In this document: positions 10,811 through 23,423 of the stretch, one piece after another | Numbering within the stretch: position 1 is the first letter of the stretch | How the letters are laid out: the number at the start of each line of letters is the position of its first letter | NCBI GenBank assembly: GCA_015178975.1 | Contig: WHVD01000013.1 | Span: forward strand, 806,001-870,000 | DNA length: 64,000 bases | Reading direction: 5' to 3' | From: Hysterangium stoloniferum | Taxonomy: Eukaryota > Basidiomycota > Agaricomycetes > Hysterangiales > Hysterangiaceae | Position numbers and translations under genes: made by a program | Notes under the pieces: generated by a model | What the model was told of the DNA's origin: nothing | Seen by the model: only the letters and a program-made list of their open reading frames with translations | The model's database searches: none

Positions 10811-13543
10811 ATGGCGCGCCGACGCGGAATAAATACCAAAGTATCAATCAAGGAAGCGGGCGCGTTTGACCCAGAGTCGGAACATGTTAAACATACCCGG
10901 GTTGGTGTATGGGATTTTTATGAAGATACCAGCTATAAACAGAGGACAATGACCCCCCCGCTTATGAGGCGACTGGAAGATACTCTTGTTTCTTTGCCAT
11001 ATGTTGCTCGAGCTATCAAAGAGGTAGCCATTCTTGCCAATGGCACCTTGATACTTTACTTCGCCTGCACTCTTGTTGCATCCCTTCTACCAGCCGCGAC
11101 TCTCTACTACTCCAGTCAACTTCTCCATGTGGTCCAGGTGTCCATTGATTCTCGGAGTGTCGACAAAAGTATTCTTTTCGGCGTTCTGTTCTCGCGAATT
11201 ATCTGCGCAACACTGAGCCATATTGGGCATTATGGGCAAAGCTGGGCATCCTTGCGGATTGCTGCTAAAATGCGCTCCCATTATGCGGAAAGTATTCTCT
11301 GTGCCCATGTTCGGTTGGATGTGCCTACTTATAGTGATCCTGCGGTACGCGGACAATTGGAGACAATCGTGACGGCGAGAAGTAATGTCGCCTGGACAGG
11401 AATACGGACCCTCACATCTAGCCTCTCCCTTCTTCTTCAGTTATTATCTCAAATATCAATTCTTGTCGCTGTATTGAAGAATCAACCTGACGGTCCGTTG
11501 CTTGCTCTTTTAAGTTTCGCAGACCCGATGATATCGTGGTTCAGGCGGTCGAATGTGTTATATGAAGGAGGTACGTCATGTTTTGGAAGTAGCCTTATGG
11601 TGTTGCCGCGTTTCAGCAGCAGTTCTGATGTTATTTTGTCGATTAGTTTGGGCTGCTACATGCCGAAATCTGGATTACATCCGTCTACAGGGCTTGAAAG
11701 TGTTGGTAGACAATGAGGATTATCGGAAAGAACTAGTAGCTGCAAATTTGGAAGATCATATTTTATCGGGTGGGTACACTACCATCTCCGAAGTAGCGTT
11801 ATGACACTTAAGTGTGTTCTGTAGAATTTCGTGCTGCACAATTACGGCTTGGGGAAGATGGTGATATGCCATTCCATGAGGCTCACAACGAGAAGATGCG
11901 ACGACAGGAAATGCTTTCTCCATTTTCTTTTCTGAGTAGTCCATTGCAGGAATTGCCCCAAGTACGATATGACCCCAAGTACTATGCTAATGCCCTAGCT
12001 AATGCACCACCTCCAGCTAGTTTTCACCTTAAGAGCTGTTAGGTCACCTCGGTCTATACCGGTGTCCTTGGCCTCCTTGACGCTCATTCGCCAGACTGTC
12101 AGCTCCTTCGTTCACCCACTCCTCACTTTAATGCAGCAAACATCGACTGTATCAGAAACCTTTTCCTCCATCCGCCAATTATATGAAATAGTCAATATTC
12201 CTAACCAAGTCATTGATGGGACAGAACCGTATCCTGAAGATAGTTCGAAGGTGAAGACTGGTATTGCGATAGAATTTATGTACGTGAATATGTATTCTAC
12301 GGGTATGGAATACGAGGTATCTATCCATATTCTAGAGACGTATCTTTTAGATATCCGGGTACAGAAGGGGGTACTTGGGCCATAAAGAAGGTGTCCTTCA
12401 AAATTGAAGCTGGTCAATTATGTGTGCTCGTGGGATTCAATGGCTCGGGTACTGATCATACTAAGTCGTATTGTTTAAAGCGCTGACTGACAGAATTAGG
12501 CAAAAGCACCATCTTGAAACTATTGAACAGACTATACGATCCAACAGAAGGGAGTATCCTCATTGATGGTCGTGATATTAAAAAACTGAAGCTCAAGGAT
12601 CTGCGAAGTTGTATTTCAACATTATTTCAGGACTATACTCATTTCCCCTTGTCGGTGTGTTACACGAGCATCTAATTTGGTGAACGTATCCTGACGAATG
12701 TCAGATCAAAGAAAATATTGGAATGGGTGATCCTCAACACGCTCATGATGAGGATCGGATAAGGCAGGCCGCGGAACTGGGGGGTGCTTTGGATGTGATC
12801 ACTAACCTCCAGGATGGATTTGATACGTTTTTATCACGGCCAGTGAGGGATTATTATGCAGGATTGCCGGAAGGGTCTCGGAGTCTCTTTGGGAGGGTAA
12901 TCGACTATGGTGGCGTGAAGAAAAGGGTGGGAAGGACGCGCGACATTGAATTGTCGGGAGGGCAGATGCAGAAGCTTGCTGTGTAAGCATGGCACAGACA
13001 CTAGTGACAATGTACCCCCTGAACTTTCCCCCAGCTCCCGAACGTTCATGAAGTCGTTAGGAGAGGATTCGAAAGTTGGTCTTCTGTTGTTCGACGAGCC
13101 TAGGTGAGTACATGAAATTGTTTCAGTTATTCATTCTCAGACTTCCGATGTTCAGCGCCTCACTTGATCCAACAGCAGAACACGGTGAGCCTACATTTTT
13201 GCCTTGTCGTCGTCTAATCCGAGAGCTTTAAGATCTATTCGAACGATTGCGAAAGCTTCGTGGTAATAAGACGATGGTCTTCTCTTCGCATCGTTTTGGG
13301 CTACTGACTAAATCTGCTGACCTGGTGAGTCTTGCGTTGTCCCCTTGTTGAAGTGCATTCATATTTTTTTCCGCCTAGATATTGTATGCATCTCAGATAA
13401 TTCTTTATCTAGACCGACACTGATATTCTTTCAGATATATGGCGGACTCTAGTGTTGTTGAAGCAGGGAGTCACGATGATCTGTTGAATCTGAAGGGTGG
13501 ATATTCGAAGATGTATAATTTACAAGCCGCACAATTCAGATAA
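10811..13543 (+). CDS. half-size ABC transporter (membrane domain + one nucleotide-binding domain)
   Basis: ATP-driven membrane transporter; substrate unknown. ATG 10811 opens a basic N-terminus followed by a six-helix-type membrane domain (first helices about 11035-11240, more at 11400-11520 and 12040-12130). The nucleotide-binding domain follows: Walker A GFNGSGKST split by an intron (about 12437-12515), Q-loop LFQDY (about 12625), signature ELSGGQMQKL (about 12950-12978), Walker B GLLLFDEP with D-loop SASLDP (about 13080-13175), and H-loop FSSHRFG (about 13280). All ATPase motifs are present. The frame needs a 5-nt microexon at 13379-13383 to give ILYMADSSVVEAG. An intron at about 11961-11998 is needed to join QELPQ to LMHHLQLVF. 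Stop TAA is at 13541-13543. It has one transport unit and probably works as a dimer. Subfamily not assigned. Confidence 0.88.
13379..13383 (+). other. 5-nt microexon in the ABC transporter
   Basis: Exon ATATT sits between acceptor TAG at 13376-13378 and donor GTATGC at 13384. Joined to the preceding codon CTG and to the exon starting at 13435, it gives D-L-I-L-Y-M-A-D, the normal continuation after the H-loop. Skipping it shifts frame and reaches a stop within a few codons. Confidence 0.7.
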
Positions 13544-13712
13544 CGGATTGTACAAAATCAATACGCGTTGAAGTTGTCCCTGTGGCGACTGATTCACAGA
13601 ATATTCCGTCACTGCATTGTTGATGAACAAAAAACAAGGGGGTTGCTCGTCGACCGTATATTGCAGCGTTATATAGTATGAGTATTTGCTCTGTGATAAG
13701 TTATGACATTTA

Positions 13713-13851
13713 TGTAAGAATATGCGGCAGGTTTCCATGTGGGTGAAGGGGTGACAAAACCCTTAACGAAATACATCCGATGACTAAGCTACTGTACAGT
13801 ATGAGACCATCAAGCTCAACGGCTTGCAACATATCCTAATAAATCCCAACA
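13713..13851 (-). repeat. LTR of the mini-element (3' LTR in element orientation)
   Basis: 139-bp terminal repeat, identical at every base to 14529-14667. It contains the palindrome TACTGTACAGTA near 13790. Confidence 0.92.
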
Positions 13852-14016
13852 CGCCCACTTTGCAAGTTGTTGAGAATGCGCCCACTTGACGCAAAATCCA
13901 TCCGAAAATCCGTCCGAAAATCGAAAATAAAAAATCCACTGCGCCCACCATATGCGATATTCGTCCGAAACTTGAAAATACGCTGCGCCCACTAGACGCA
14001 AAAATCGTCTGGTACA
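13852..14016. repeat. internal repeats with PPT-like cores
   Basis: Four imperfect copies of a unit built around CGCCCACT followed by GACGCAAAA-type sequence (near 13852, 13877, 13941 and 13985), plus repeated ATCCGTCCGAAAAT motifs. On the element strand these read as repeated AGTGGGCGC, resembling the polypurine tract beside the LTR. A second imperfect duplication based on CTCCTAGTACACAT occurs at about 14050 and 14125. Confidence 0.65.
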
Positions 14017-14528
14017 TTTGGCGTCGAATCATACCTTGGAGCATCCCTTGCTCCTAGTACACATTCCCCCAACCTCCCAGACCACACATCCGCTACGTTA
14101 GCGTTGAATTGTACCTCAGGCTCAGAACTCCTAGTACACATCCTCCTAACCTCCCGGAATTCTGATGCCAGACCTCAGAGCCCTGCTCACAACTCGTAGT
14201 CCCCACAAATAACAGAATACTTCAGCCTGGCCACTCGTGGGACAACAGGCCTACTTTGCAAAGGTCGGTTCGCAGAACTCGAAGTCGAATGTTGTTGTCT
14301 TCATCAAACCCATAGATGTTCTTGGAACAGGTACAACAATCTGTGAGTCCATTCCCAATAAACCATGCTCCATATACCACTGCCACTCCACAGTATCTTT
14401 AGTCCCAATACCACACTTTGTAAGTTCACCTCTCATTGCGCCAACAAAAATTTTCGAAATAAGAGCAGCAATGTTGACAATGACGAAGGGGTGTAGCAAA
14501 TTAGAGGCAACTGGCGGGGCCCATAACC

Positions 14529-14667
14529 TGTAAGAATATGCGGCAGGTTTCCATGTGGGTGAAGGGGTGACAAAACCCTTAACGAAATACATCCGATGAC
14601 TAAGCTACTGTACAGTATGAGACCATCAAGCTCAACGGCTTGCAACATATCCTAATAAATCCCAACA
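14529..14667 (-). repeat. LTR of the mini-element (5' LTR in element orientation)
   Basis: 139-bp terminal repeat identical to 13713-13851. The adjacent 12 bp on its internal side (14517-14528) form the half-tRNA-type primer-binding site. Confidence 0.92.
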
Positions 14668-14672
14668 ATTTA

Positions 14673-14971
14673 ATTAGCTAATGGAATAACACAATTTTTC
14701 AAAGTTATTGTTGGTCCACCATTGTTCAGGTATTTGCTGCGGCCGGCGCCACATTTTTGGGTTTCCGAGGTGATGACGATATCGCGTTTCTGGGTTGCCC
14801 TGCATCCAAGCGCTGATTGTCTACTCTTTCCACCTCTACCTTGTTTGCCACTCCTCAAGGTATTTTCGCCTTTGTCTTAGAAGAAAAGGCATTGCAAAAG
14901 GCGAATTTCTTATTACAACCCTACGCGACTTCATCTCCTGCTTGACATTCGACGCGTACCCTCAGACCACA
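14673..14971 (+). promoter_or_regulatory. remaining upstream region of DOT1
   Basis: Only about 300 bp lie between the mini-element and the DOT1 start codon. In-frame upstream ATG codons exist (for example 14795), but the 14972 ATG has the better context (CCACAATG). No TATA box was recognised. Confidence 0.45.
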
Positions 14972-17135
14972 ATGCTCGCCTCATCCAGCTTCACCTGGTA
15001 TTCTCCCCCAACAGCTAATGCTCCCGTCATACACGCGCCGGCTGTAGTTGATAGTCGCACTATACTTGCTCCAAAGCCAAAATATCCCGAGTCATCATCG
15101 CTCACGTCCATTCAACACGCAAGCATGGTGGCTGCCACCCCATCAGCGCCGTCAACGAAGCGTAAACGCGCCCCAGAACTTCCCCTTACCCCTGTGTCGA
15201 TGTCTCCAACTCCCAGTGAAGAGAAGCAACGCGTGCCATCCTCTTCTGATCGTCGCCCGCATCCCGCGAAACGTGCCAAGACCACTCCTACCAAGAAGGC
15301 TTCGAATACTCCCCCAGCAAAAACACCCAAAAGAAAGCGTGCGGCATCGGCCGTGCCACCTCGTCTGGTAGGTGCTTCAGATGCTGGCAACGGAACACGA
15401 AGCCCGAGTGCGCGGTCCCGTTCGACGACCGAATTCGGTTCGCTTGAAGATATTATTCCCCGGGAATGTAGTACCACTCACGATGGCTGGTTTACCGACA
15501 TTATTTCAGCAGAGACCGTAGTAAAGAAGCTGATGCATTCTTACAAGTCGTGTGAGTGTATCCTCGCACAAATCTAACAACGCCGTTTTGACATCTATTA
15601 GATTTTAAAAACCCGGACGATCCCACTGACAAAAGTTTCGAGCCTCATCCCATTAACTTCCCCTTCGTGGAACTCGAATATCCAAATACCAATGCTCGTG
15701 AAAGATTCCCCTTGTTGGTTCCAAAAGACGAAGATCATTACAGCCCGGTTAAAGAAGTGAAAAAATCCCTATTTACCATCATAGAAAGTGGGTACCACAT
15801 CCTTTAAGCATGAATCTCCAACTAAAAAAAAATATTCCTCTAGCATATTTATCCCCTTCGCAAGCGGCGCTCTTTGGCACACCCCCCGGTCAACTTCGCC
15901 CGTCAGACTTTACCCCACCAAAGTCAGATTCACTTGTATCCAGTTCTCCTGGAAGGTCTAAATCACGCCCTTCCTCTCGCTCCGTTTCACCTGTTCCGCC
16001 ATCTAATGATCTCCTACGTACGCTTGTCTGGGCAAACAACCAGCGTGATGGTCCCTTATTTGTATCGACATTCCAAAAGATATCAGAATTACTTCGCGCG
16101 ATCAAGAAAGGCGAGTATGATGAGGATGGCTTCAGAGTAGACGCAGACACCGACGACCAAATGGGGGACCGTCCACAACTTCGACCTACATCAGACCCCA
16201 ACCCCATGCGGAAACTCTTCCAGAGCTGGAAAGGTGTTTCGCCAGTCATCTGGAAAACCATTGTTGACGAGACTTACCAACGGGCGGTTGGCCCTAATAT
16301 TCCCTTGCTACGAAAGTATCAAGCATGGTCCAGTGAGGCGTACGGAGAGTTAGAGACCGAGTATGTTTAATTTTCTCGACGTTTGGGCAGGGAAGTTGAT
16401 TTCAGTCTTTTAGTTTTGTCTCCGACATCGTTCATTATGTGGGACTGACACCATCATCCAATTTCTTTGATATGGGCTCTGGTGTTGGAACTGTTGTGTT
16501 ACAAGCTGCTCTGCAGGCAGGTTGCACTGCTTCTGGTATCGAGAAAAGTCCCAATCCGGCTGCGATAGCCAAGGATCACCTCCCTCAGTTCCAAAAAAGA
16601 TGTAGAATGTGGGGTGTAGAACCTGGAGACCTCGAGCTTCTAGAGGGAGATTTTACAGATGATCATCGTGTCATGGAGAAGATGAAAAATGCCGACCTTG
16701 TGTTGTGCAATAATTATGCTTTCACTGAACCTTGTAAGGTGTTAACTCTTCTTCATTTGTCGGGTTACTCAATTTTCGTAGTAAATCAAGCATTATTGCA
16801 CCATTTCTTGGATATGAAGGAGGGTGCTGTTGTAATATCTCTTCGATCATTTGTTCCACCGGATTTTCGACTTACCGATCGTACGGTGAGAAATTGACTT
16901 TCTTCCCATTTTATTTGCCCTAATACCGTTCCAGATCAACTCACCAGCAGCCATTTTGCGCGTTGAAGAGCGGTCTTTTCGTGCAGGTTCTGTGTCTTGG
17001 ATGCCACGCGCGGGCGTCTACTTCATCAACACTATCGATCGAAGCCTACTCACAGCCTATCTTAATGAAGTCAATGCTGAAACACCCAACGCCGGAACCG
17101 TCAGGCGGTCACGTACCCCCAGGTCGCGACGATGA
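14972..17135 (+). CDS. DOT1: histone H3 lysine-79 methyltransferase DOT1
   Basis: Uses S-adenosylmethionine to methylate Lys79 of histone H3, acting on nucleosomes in the nucleus. The N-terminal 150 residues are basic and rich in Ser, Pro and Lys (KRKRAPEL, PKRKRAASAV), suiting DNA or nucleosome contact. The catalytic core follows: PLLRKYQAWSSEAYGELE (about 16300-16360), motif I FFDMGSGVGTVVLQAA (about 16463-16512), the acidic loop after GIEKSPNP (about 16540), LELLEGDFTDDH (about 16633-16668) and the NNYAF motif (about 16708-16722), with FRAGSVSWMPRAGVYFI near the end. Stop TGA is at 17133-17135. Introns interrupt the core. The joint at about 15790-15840 is a short intron ending CTCTAG that keeps frame into YLSPSQAALF. 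The start at 14972 is preferred over 14795 because of its Kozak-like context. Confidence 0.93.
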
Positions 17136-17533
17136 TGATCTTGGGTTAAATCACGTTATTTTAATTATTGCATCAATTCATTATAGCGCAATATTTATCC
17201 ACGTTGGACCACCCAATTCTCCTCAATGCATTGGAGCCTCCTCACTATTTTCCCTTGATCGTATTGTAGTAGCCTAGAAGCAACATACATACCCCTTCTA
17301 CTTACCGTGACTCGCTTTCCTTGTGCTGTCTATTTTGTTTGCTGTCGTTCATGGAATGTATAAACTGGTAATTAATGTGGCTCAAGAGTAAATATATTTG
17401 ATTCAAGTTGGTTGACTACTACACTACAACAATATCCGTAGTGAGAAATAGTGTTGAACGAAGTTGCACCAGAAGCATAATGTTTATAAACCTCGGAGTG
17501 ATGTTGCAAATAATTATGTGGTGCTTGGTATGT
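17136..17533. other. convergent intergenic region
   Basis: Shared 3' flank of DOT1 and the BAR-SH3 gene. It is AT-rich with several AATAAA-like stretches but no gene. Confidence 0.5.
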
Positions 17534-19252
17534 TTAAGCCTCTTGTACATAGTTACCTGAGAAAACAACGGGTTAAACGATGTTCGTGACTGATATGCAT
17601 TTAAGACTACCGGGGAAGACGCCTTGTCGCCCATTCAACTTGCCAGTCCACCAATCCTCTTGACTAGGCGTTCTCTCGACAATTTCTATCCGATCACCTG
17701 TCATAAAGTCCAAGTCGCCGTCCGCTTGTGCTTGGAAGTCATATAGTGCAACGACGTATTGTACAGCGGGCTTCGGCTTCGGCTTTAATGGTGGTGGTGG
17801 CGGCGGTGCACGTTTAGTTGCTGTGGCAAGGGAACTCGGTGCAGGCGAGTACGGAGGAGGTGCAGCAGTGGTAGCACTGGGAGGAGGAGGCGGCGGCTTC
17901 TTGACAAAGCTGGACGTTGACCTTGAAACACCTGAGACATTGGTACTGGTGGACGCGCTGGTATTGGCTCGTCCAAGCGTAGAACCGCCTCCGGCGCGTG
18001 CAGTCGCCATCATTTTGGCTGCGAGTTCAATCAGGATATTAGTCGGTCAGTTCCCCCGGTGAAACGGGGGTAAGGTGAAGTGGTGCGTGCAACTTACCGG
18101 TTGACGTTATCCGCTTGGTGATACCAAGACCTTCAACTTGTTCTTGTGATTCACCAAGTCGTTCGTGATATTCATCAAGCATCTGTTGGGTGTTCTCTGG
18201 GACAGTGTACTTGCCATCGGCGAAACCTTGGAGTTTTTCCACCATAATGTAGAATATGTTCAGTCTGTTGGGTTTATTAGATGAGGACTTCATAGTGCGC
18301 AAGGAGACGGAAACGGACTGCATGTAATAAAATGAATGGAAAAGTGGATCGATGAACTGCGTTGCAAGGACCATGAATTGGGGCATCTCGGTTTTTAACA
18401 TGTTATTATAGTGCTCGTATTCGTTAGAGGCCACTTCGTACTCTTGCTCGAGCTGAAAGAAATCAATATTATTAAGACAGACGAAAAAGCTCAGTAGTGA
18501 TACCTTGAAGAGATTTTTCTCGTCGCTCAGAGATTTTTCCTTCTTGTCTCTCAACTTTGTCAAAGAATTTGTAAATCGATCAAAGTCAGTTAACTGTCAA
18601 TGCCTTTTTAGCAAAAATTGGATGATGGGGGTTATAGCGCTCACTTTATGATCCCGCTTCGTGATGGTCTTCCGGATCTGCTTCAAAATGCCTTGCAACT
18701 CCTTCGCTGGAGCATAGATCTTAGTTTGGATGAGCTCAAGCTCCGGTGCTAAGGCTTCCTTGAGTTCCTCCATAGTCGCTTGATATATATCGGTGTTCTG
18801 TAGGGTGTTCCCTGCTGCAGGATGTTTCTCAGCGATATCAAACTCGCCTGATAATGGACGAAAAATGTTGGCAAAGTGGATAGACCATTGTTGCCCAGAT
18901 TGGAGCATTGCTAAAAAAACTGAAGCATCACGTATTGATCAAGCGTATGTAGGTACGCACTCACTATTGACATTCTCAGAATATGCCTTGGTGTCCTTGA
19001 GGAGCTTTTCAATTGAGCTTTCCATAGACGTAAATTTGCGATGATACTCGTCAAATTCAGGGTCATTGGATTCTTATACAAGTATAAGGATGAGCATCAC
19101 AGATAGAAAATGATCGATGAGAGCTAACTTTTGGACATGCCGACTTTACTAGTCATCAGGTGCGGTGTCCTGGGCGATAAGGTTTTCAATTTCTATTCCA
19201 CAAACAAAACTAGACATACGTACCGCTTGATCGCTTTTGCTATGCCCTTCAT
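17534..19252 (-). CDS. RVS167: BAR-SH3 protein, RVS167/Hob1-like endocytosis factor
   Basis: Amphiphysin-type protein that bends membranes at cortical actin patches and binds actin regulators. The ATG at 19252 gives [23 protein letters not shown], the amphipathic start of a fungal N-BAR domain, split by an intron. The BAR coiled coil covers about 18040-19130 ([58 protein letters not shown]). A Pro/Ala-rich linker with polyproline runs (about 17790-17990) leads to an SH3 domain ([18 protein letters not shown], about 17700-17755; [16 protein letters not shown]). The last exon follows a short intron and restores the SH3 end GVFPGNYVQEA before TAA 17534-17536. Without that splice the frame ends in an untypical tail. 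The start lies 177 bp from the divergent ARP5 start. Confidence 0.92.
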
Positions 19253-19429
19253 GGTGTTCAAGAGCTAAGGATAAATGACTAGCTGTTATTTGGTGTGAAG
19301 GCAACAGGCGCTGACAACTGCGGCTAAGAAATGCTTTCCAAAGTCCGCTAGCCTTCATTCGAGTCTCTGGCCACTTAAATTACTGTGATCTTAGGCCTCG
19401 GCGTGCCGACAAGTTTGACGTCGTCCAAC
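19253..19429. promoter_or_regulatory. 177-bp divergent promoter, RVS167 / ARP5
   Basis: Short interval between two start codons on opposite strands; it must serve both genes. No named motif was recognised. Confidence 0.5.
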
Positions 19430-22303
19430 ATGGCGAGCACACCCATTTCAAACAACGTTCTCGTTATTCCTATTAACACGGCGACTCCTGCTCCTTCAGA
19501 GCCCAGTTCATATGATCATCTACGCGGCACGGATACTCCCATTGTTATTGACAATGGAGCAACAACTCTCAGATGGGGGTTTGCAACATCAGCGACGCCC
19601 AACTGTCAACCGAATGTGATCACAAAGTACAAAGAACGCAAGACAAATAGACCATTGTTACTCTTTGGTGACGGTGTTGAAGCCGAGAGCGGAGCAAAAG
19701 CCCAGGCGCGTACACCATGGGAGAACGACGTCCTCCTCAATTTTGACGCCTTGGTGCGTCTCTGCCTGCTATTCCTGAACATGTTCACTGACTTTCGCCG
19801 CGTGGTCGTCGCGTCCAGGAGAACGCGCTGGACTATGTCTTCCTCAACTTGGGCATTGATACAGAAACTGTCAGCCATCCCGTTATCATGTCGGAACGTT
19901 TGGCCACGCCTTCTCATTCTCGCGGCCGTATGTTACGTGTTATATGCGGATATTATAATGATTTATGTCCAAGCAGTGACATCTGAGCTTATGTTTGAAC
20001 AATACTCGGTCCCCTCCCTTACTTACTGCGTTGATTCATTGATGTCGCTATACCAAAACAAACACCAGGGTCGTAGACGTGCTTATTCTGCGGATGGTCT
20101 CGTCATCTCTCTCAATACTGCTTCCACTTCGGTCATTCCCGTCCTTAACGGGAGAGGTATTCTGAGTCGGGCTAAGCGGTACGTATCCCATGTCTTTCCG
20201 CCTCGCTGTCATCCATAGAAAAAGGAGACTTGCAGTATACCGTGGTCCACTTCACAAGCCTACGAATATCTGCAGAAATTGATTCAAGTCAAGTATCCTT
20301 CATTTCCCACTCGAATTACAGGAACTCATACTTCGGTATTACACCTTCACGCTTTGTTATCTATGTCTCACCGTTAATCAGTGGATTTTTCAAAATGTCT
20401 GTGAATTTTCACCGGATTATACAATCTTATTACGTAGCCTTCGCGATCCTCTACAAATGCGAGCGAACGAACGCATAATCCAGTTTCCTTTCACTGCACC
20501 GGTATGTTTTTGAGATTTTTCATCGTGAATTCATTAAGAAGAGCCATAGATAGAGTCCGAAAAAACTGAAGAAGAACTCGCTCGTATAGCTGAGCGCCGA
20601 AGGGAGCAAGGTCGTCGTTTACAGGAAATGGCAGCTAAACAGCGTGAAGAGAAGGTGCGTTCTGCCTCGGTTCGAGTTTGCCATCATCAGTGACATGCTA
20701 CTTAAAATAGCTTCTTGAACAAGAGAATCACCTAGATTATCTGCAGGTGCTAAAGAGCTCCAAAACAAACTCAACAGATTTTATGGTAAAAGTATTCTTG
20801 TATGTGCCTCGTCCTTTTGTAAAGATTTGTCCAGGATCGAATAAAGGCAGACGGATTTTACGACGAGATTTCTCTGGATGAAGCAATTAAGAAACTAGAA
20901 ACATCAGTAAAGAGAAGACGTAAAAAAAATCTCGTAGAAAATGAAGAAGCCGCTACTGTATGTTCACTAAAGCTTATCTTGTGAACCACATTTAACCTTT
21001 CATTCAGGAGGAGCCGTTGTGGCCTTTAGCTGATGTACCCGATGATCAGGTAATGCCAATTCTCACCTATCGTTTAAGGCACTTATGTCTAGATAGCTGG
21101 ATGAAGATGGCTTAAAAGAAAAACGTCGTCAAAAACTGATGAAAGCTGGCTATGAAGCTCGTTTGAAAAACCGGCGAGGTAAGGAACGTGAAAAAGCCTT
21201 AAAAGAAGAGGCCGCTAGACGCGAAAACGAGGAAAGGGAACATGACTTACAGGGATGGACATCCAAAATCCGGGCAGAACATGAGGTATGCTATGTGTCA
21301 CGTATAGGAACGAAGGGAAACCAATTTGAATTCATAGGCTGCGATGGAGAAATTAAGAGAGAGAAAGCGGCGGAAAGCGGCACTAAGCGACCGCAAAAGT
21401 GCGACTGCCCAGGCAAGAATGAAAACCATTGCGAGTTTGGCCAGTGATACGCCTACTGGGAAAAAGCGACGAAAAGGCAATGGCGGTATGGCTTATGCAC
21501 TCATCCACTGTGGCAGTGTTAAAACACATTGTTAGAGGACAATTTCGGAGCAAATGACGACGACTGGTCCGTGTATCGTAAACTCGTATGTCCAGCCATG
21601 ACACGCAATGCGTTGTACCACATAAATGACATGCCCCTCTAAATAGAACACGGGGGCAGCGTCTTCCGATGAGGAAGACGACCTAGCACAATTACACACC
21701 CTAGAAGCCAAGCTCTTGGAACATGACCCATTATTCACAGAAGCCGACACGTACTCCGTGTTATCCACGCAGCGGTCTGCACTTGTTGAAGCGTATCGAC
21801 CACGTTATGATGAGGGGAACGTCGCTGGCCAATGTCGTGTACACCTTAGCGTGGAGCGATGGCGTGTCTGTGAACCGTGGTTCACCCCTGGAATGGCAGG
21901 TGTTGATACGGCCGGACTGGGAGAGGTTATTGCTAATATTCTGGCGAGTTTTTCGGATCAAGAGAAAGTCCGTCTTGTTGGGGTATGGTTGTTACGTTTC
22001 CGAAGATGCAAAATCTTATGGCGATTTGTATAGAATGTTTTCTTGACAGGTACACCTGCACAGGTGCCCGGATTGGGGGAGAGACTTCATGCAACTCTAA
22101 GGCCGATTATCGATCCTGATGCCCAGGTAAGAATTACACAGGCATCCGACGTAGGACTGGATGCATGGCGGGGTATGCGAGCATTTGCCAATGCAGACAA
22201 GGAGAGCCTGATCAAGTTCAGTGTGTCTAAACGAGAATATGAAGAATGGGGTGGCGAACGCATAAAACGCTGGTGGGGTGGGAATTGGAATTGGGCCGTC
22301 TAG
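19430..22303 (+). CDS. ARP5: actin-related protein 5, INO80 complex subunit
   Basis: Nuclear actin-fold subunit of the INO80 chromatin remodeler that couples ATP hydrolysis to nucleosome sliding. The ATG at 19430 gives MASTPISNNVLVIPINTATP. The actin-fold phosphate loop follows (TPIVIDNGATTLRWGF, about 19525-19580), then NDVLLNFDALENALDYVF across an intron and MTSELMFEQYSVPSLTY (about 19977-20028). The middle holds a long charged coiled-coil insertion (EERARIAERRREQGRRLQEM type, about 20560-21450), which is the ARP5 hallmark. The C-terminus returns to the actin fold (RPDWERLL, TGTPAQVPGLGERL, about 22040-22095) and ends DAWRGMRAFAN ... NWNWAV with stop TAG 22301-22303. An in-frame ATG at 19385 could add 15 residues. 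Many introns; no breaks seen. Confidence 0.93.
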
Positions 22304-22503
22304 TGTACCTACCATTTTGATCCTTTCTTGTTTTTGAACTTGTAACCTTCTGTTTTAATATTTGTCGATGCTAACATTCAGGGTATAAATATGTTTTACA
22401 TGTGTGTTATGCATTTCATTTGATCTTCGGAAGAGTGAAATACGAATGAGGTATACGTATCTTACAAAGGCCAGTGTAAAATATATATCAACCGTCTTCC
22501 ATA

Positions 22504-23423
<920 letters not shown>

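Larger units (their letters stand above)
13708..14672 (-). mobile_element. copia-type non-autonomous LTR mini-element (TRIM-like), with TSD
   Basis: Two identical 139-bp direct repeats (13713-13851 and 14529-14667) begin TGT and end ACA. They are flanked by the same 5-bp target duplication, ATTTA, at 13708-13712 and 14668-14672. The internal 677 bp is far too short for gag-pol and shows no retroelement protein. Read on the minus strand, the LTR starts TGTTGGGATTTATTAGG. The bases right after the 5' LTR read GGTTATGGGCCC (14517-14528), the primer-binding site known from Drosophila copia and complementary to the anticodon region of initiator tRNA-Met. A purine-rich AAAGTGGGCG abuts the 3' LTR (13852 on). 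LTR identity plus an intact TSD point to recent insertion. It lies between the ABC transporter and DOT1. Confidence 0.9.

Noticed and set aside
1..13543. Secondary-metabolite cluster built on the P450 and the ABC transporter
   Set aside because: They are separated by PARP, a RING ligase and a nucleoporin, and no synthase or cluster regulator is present.
13713..14667. The paired 139-bp repeats as a simple segmental duplication or a CRISPR-like array
   Set aside because: TGT...ACA ends, an exact ATTTA target duplication and an adjacent primer-binding site identify them as LTRs. There are only two copies and no spacer array.
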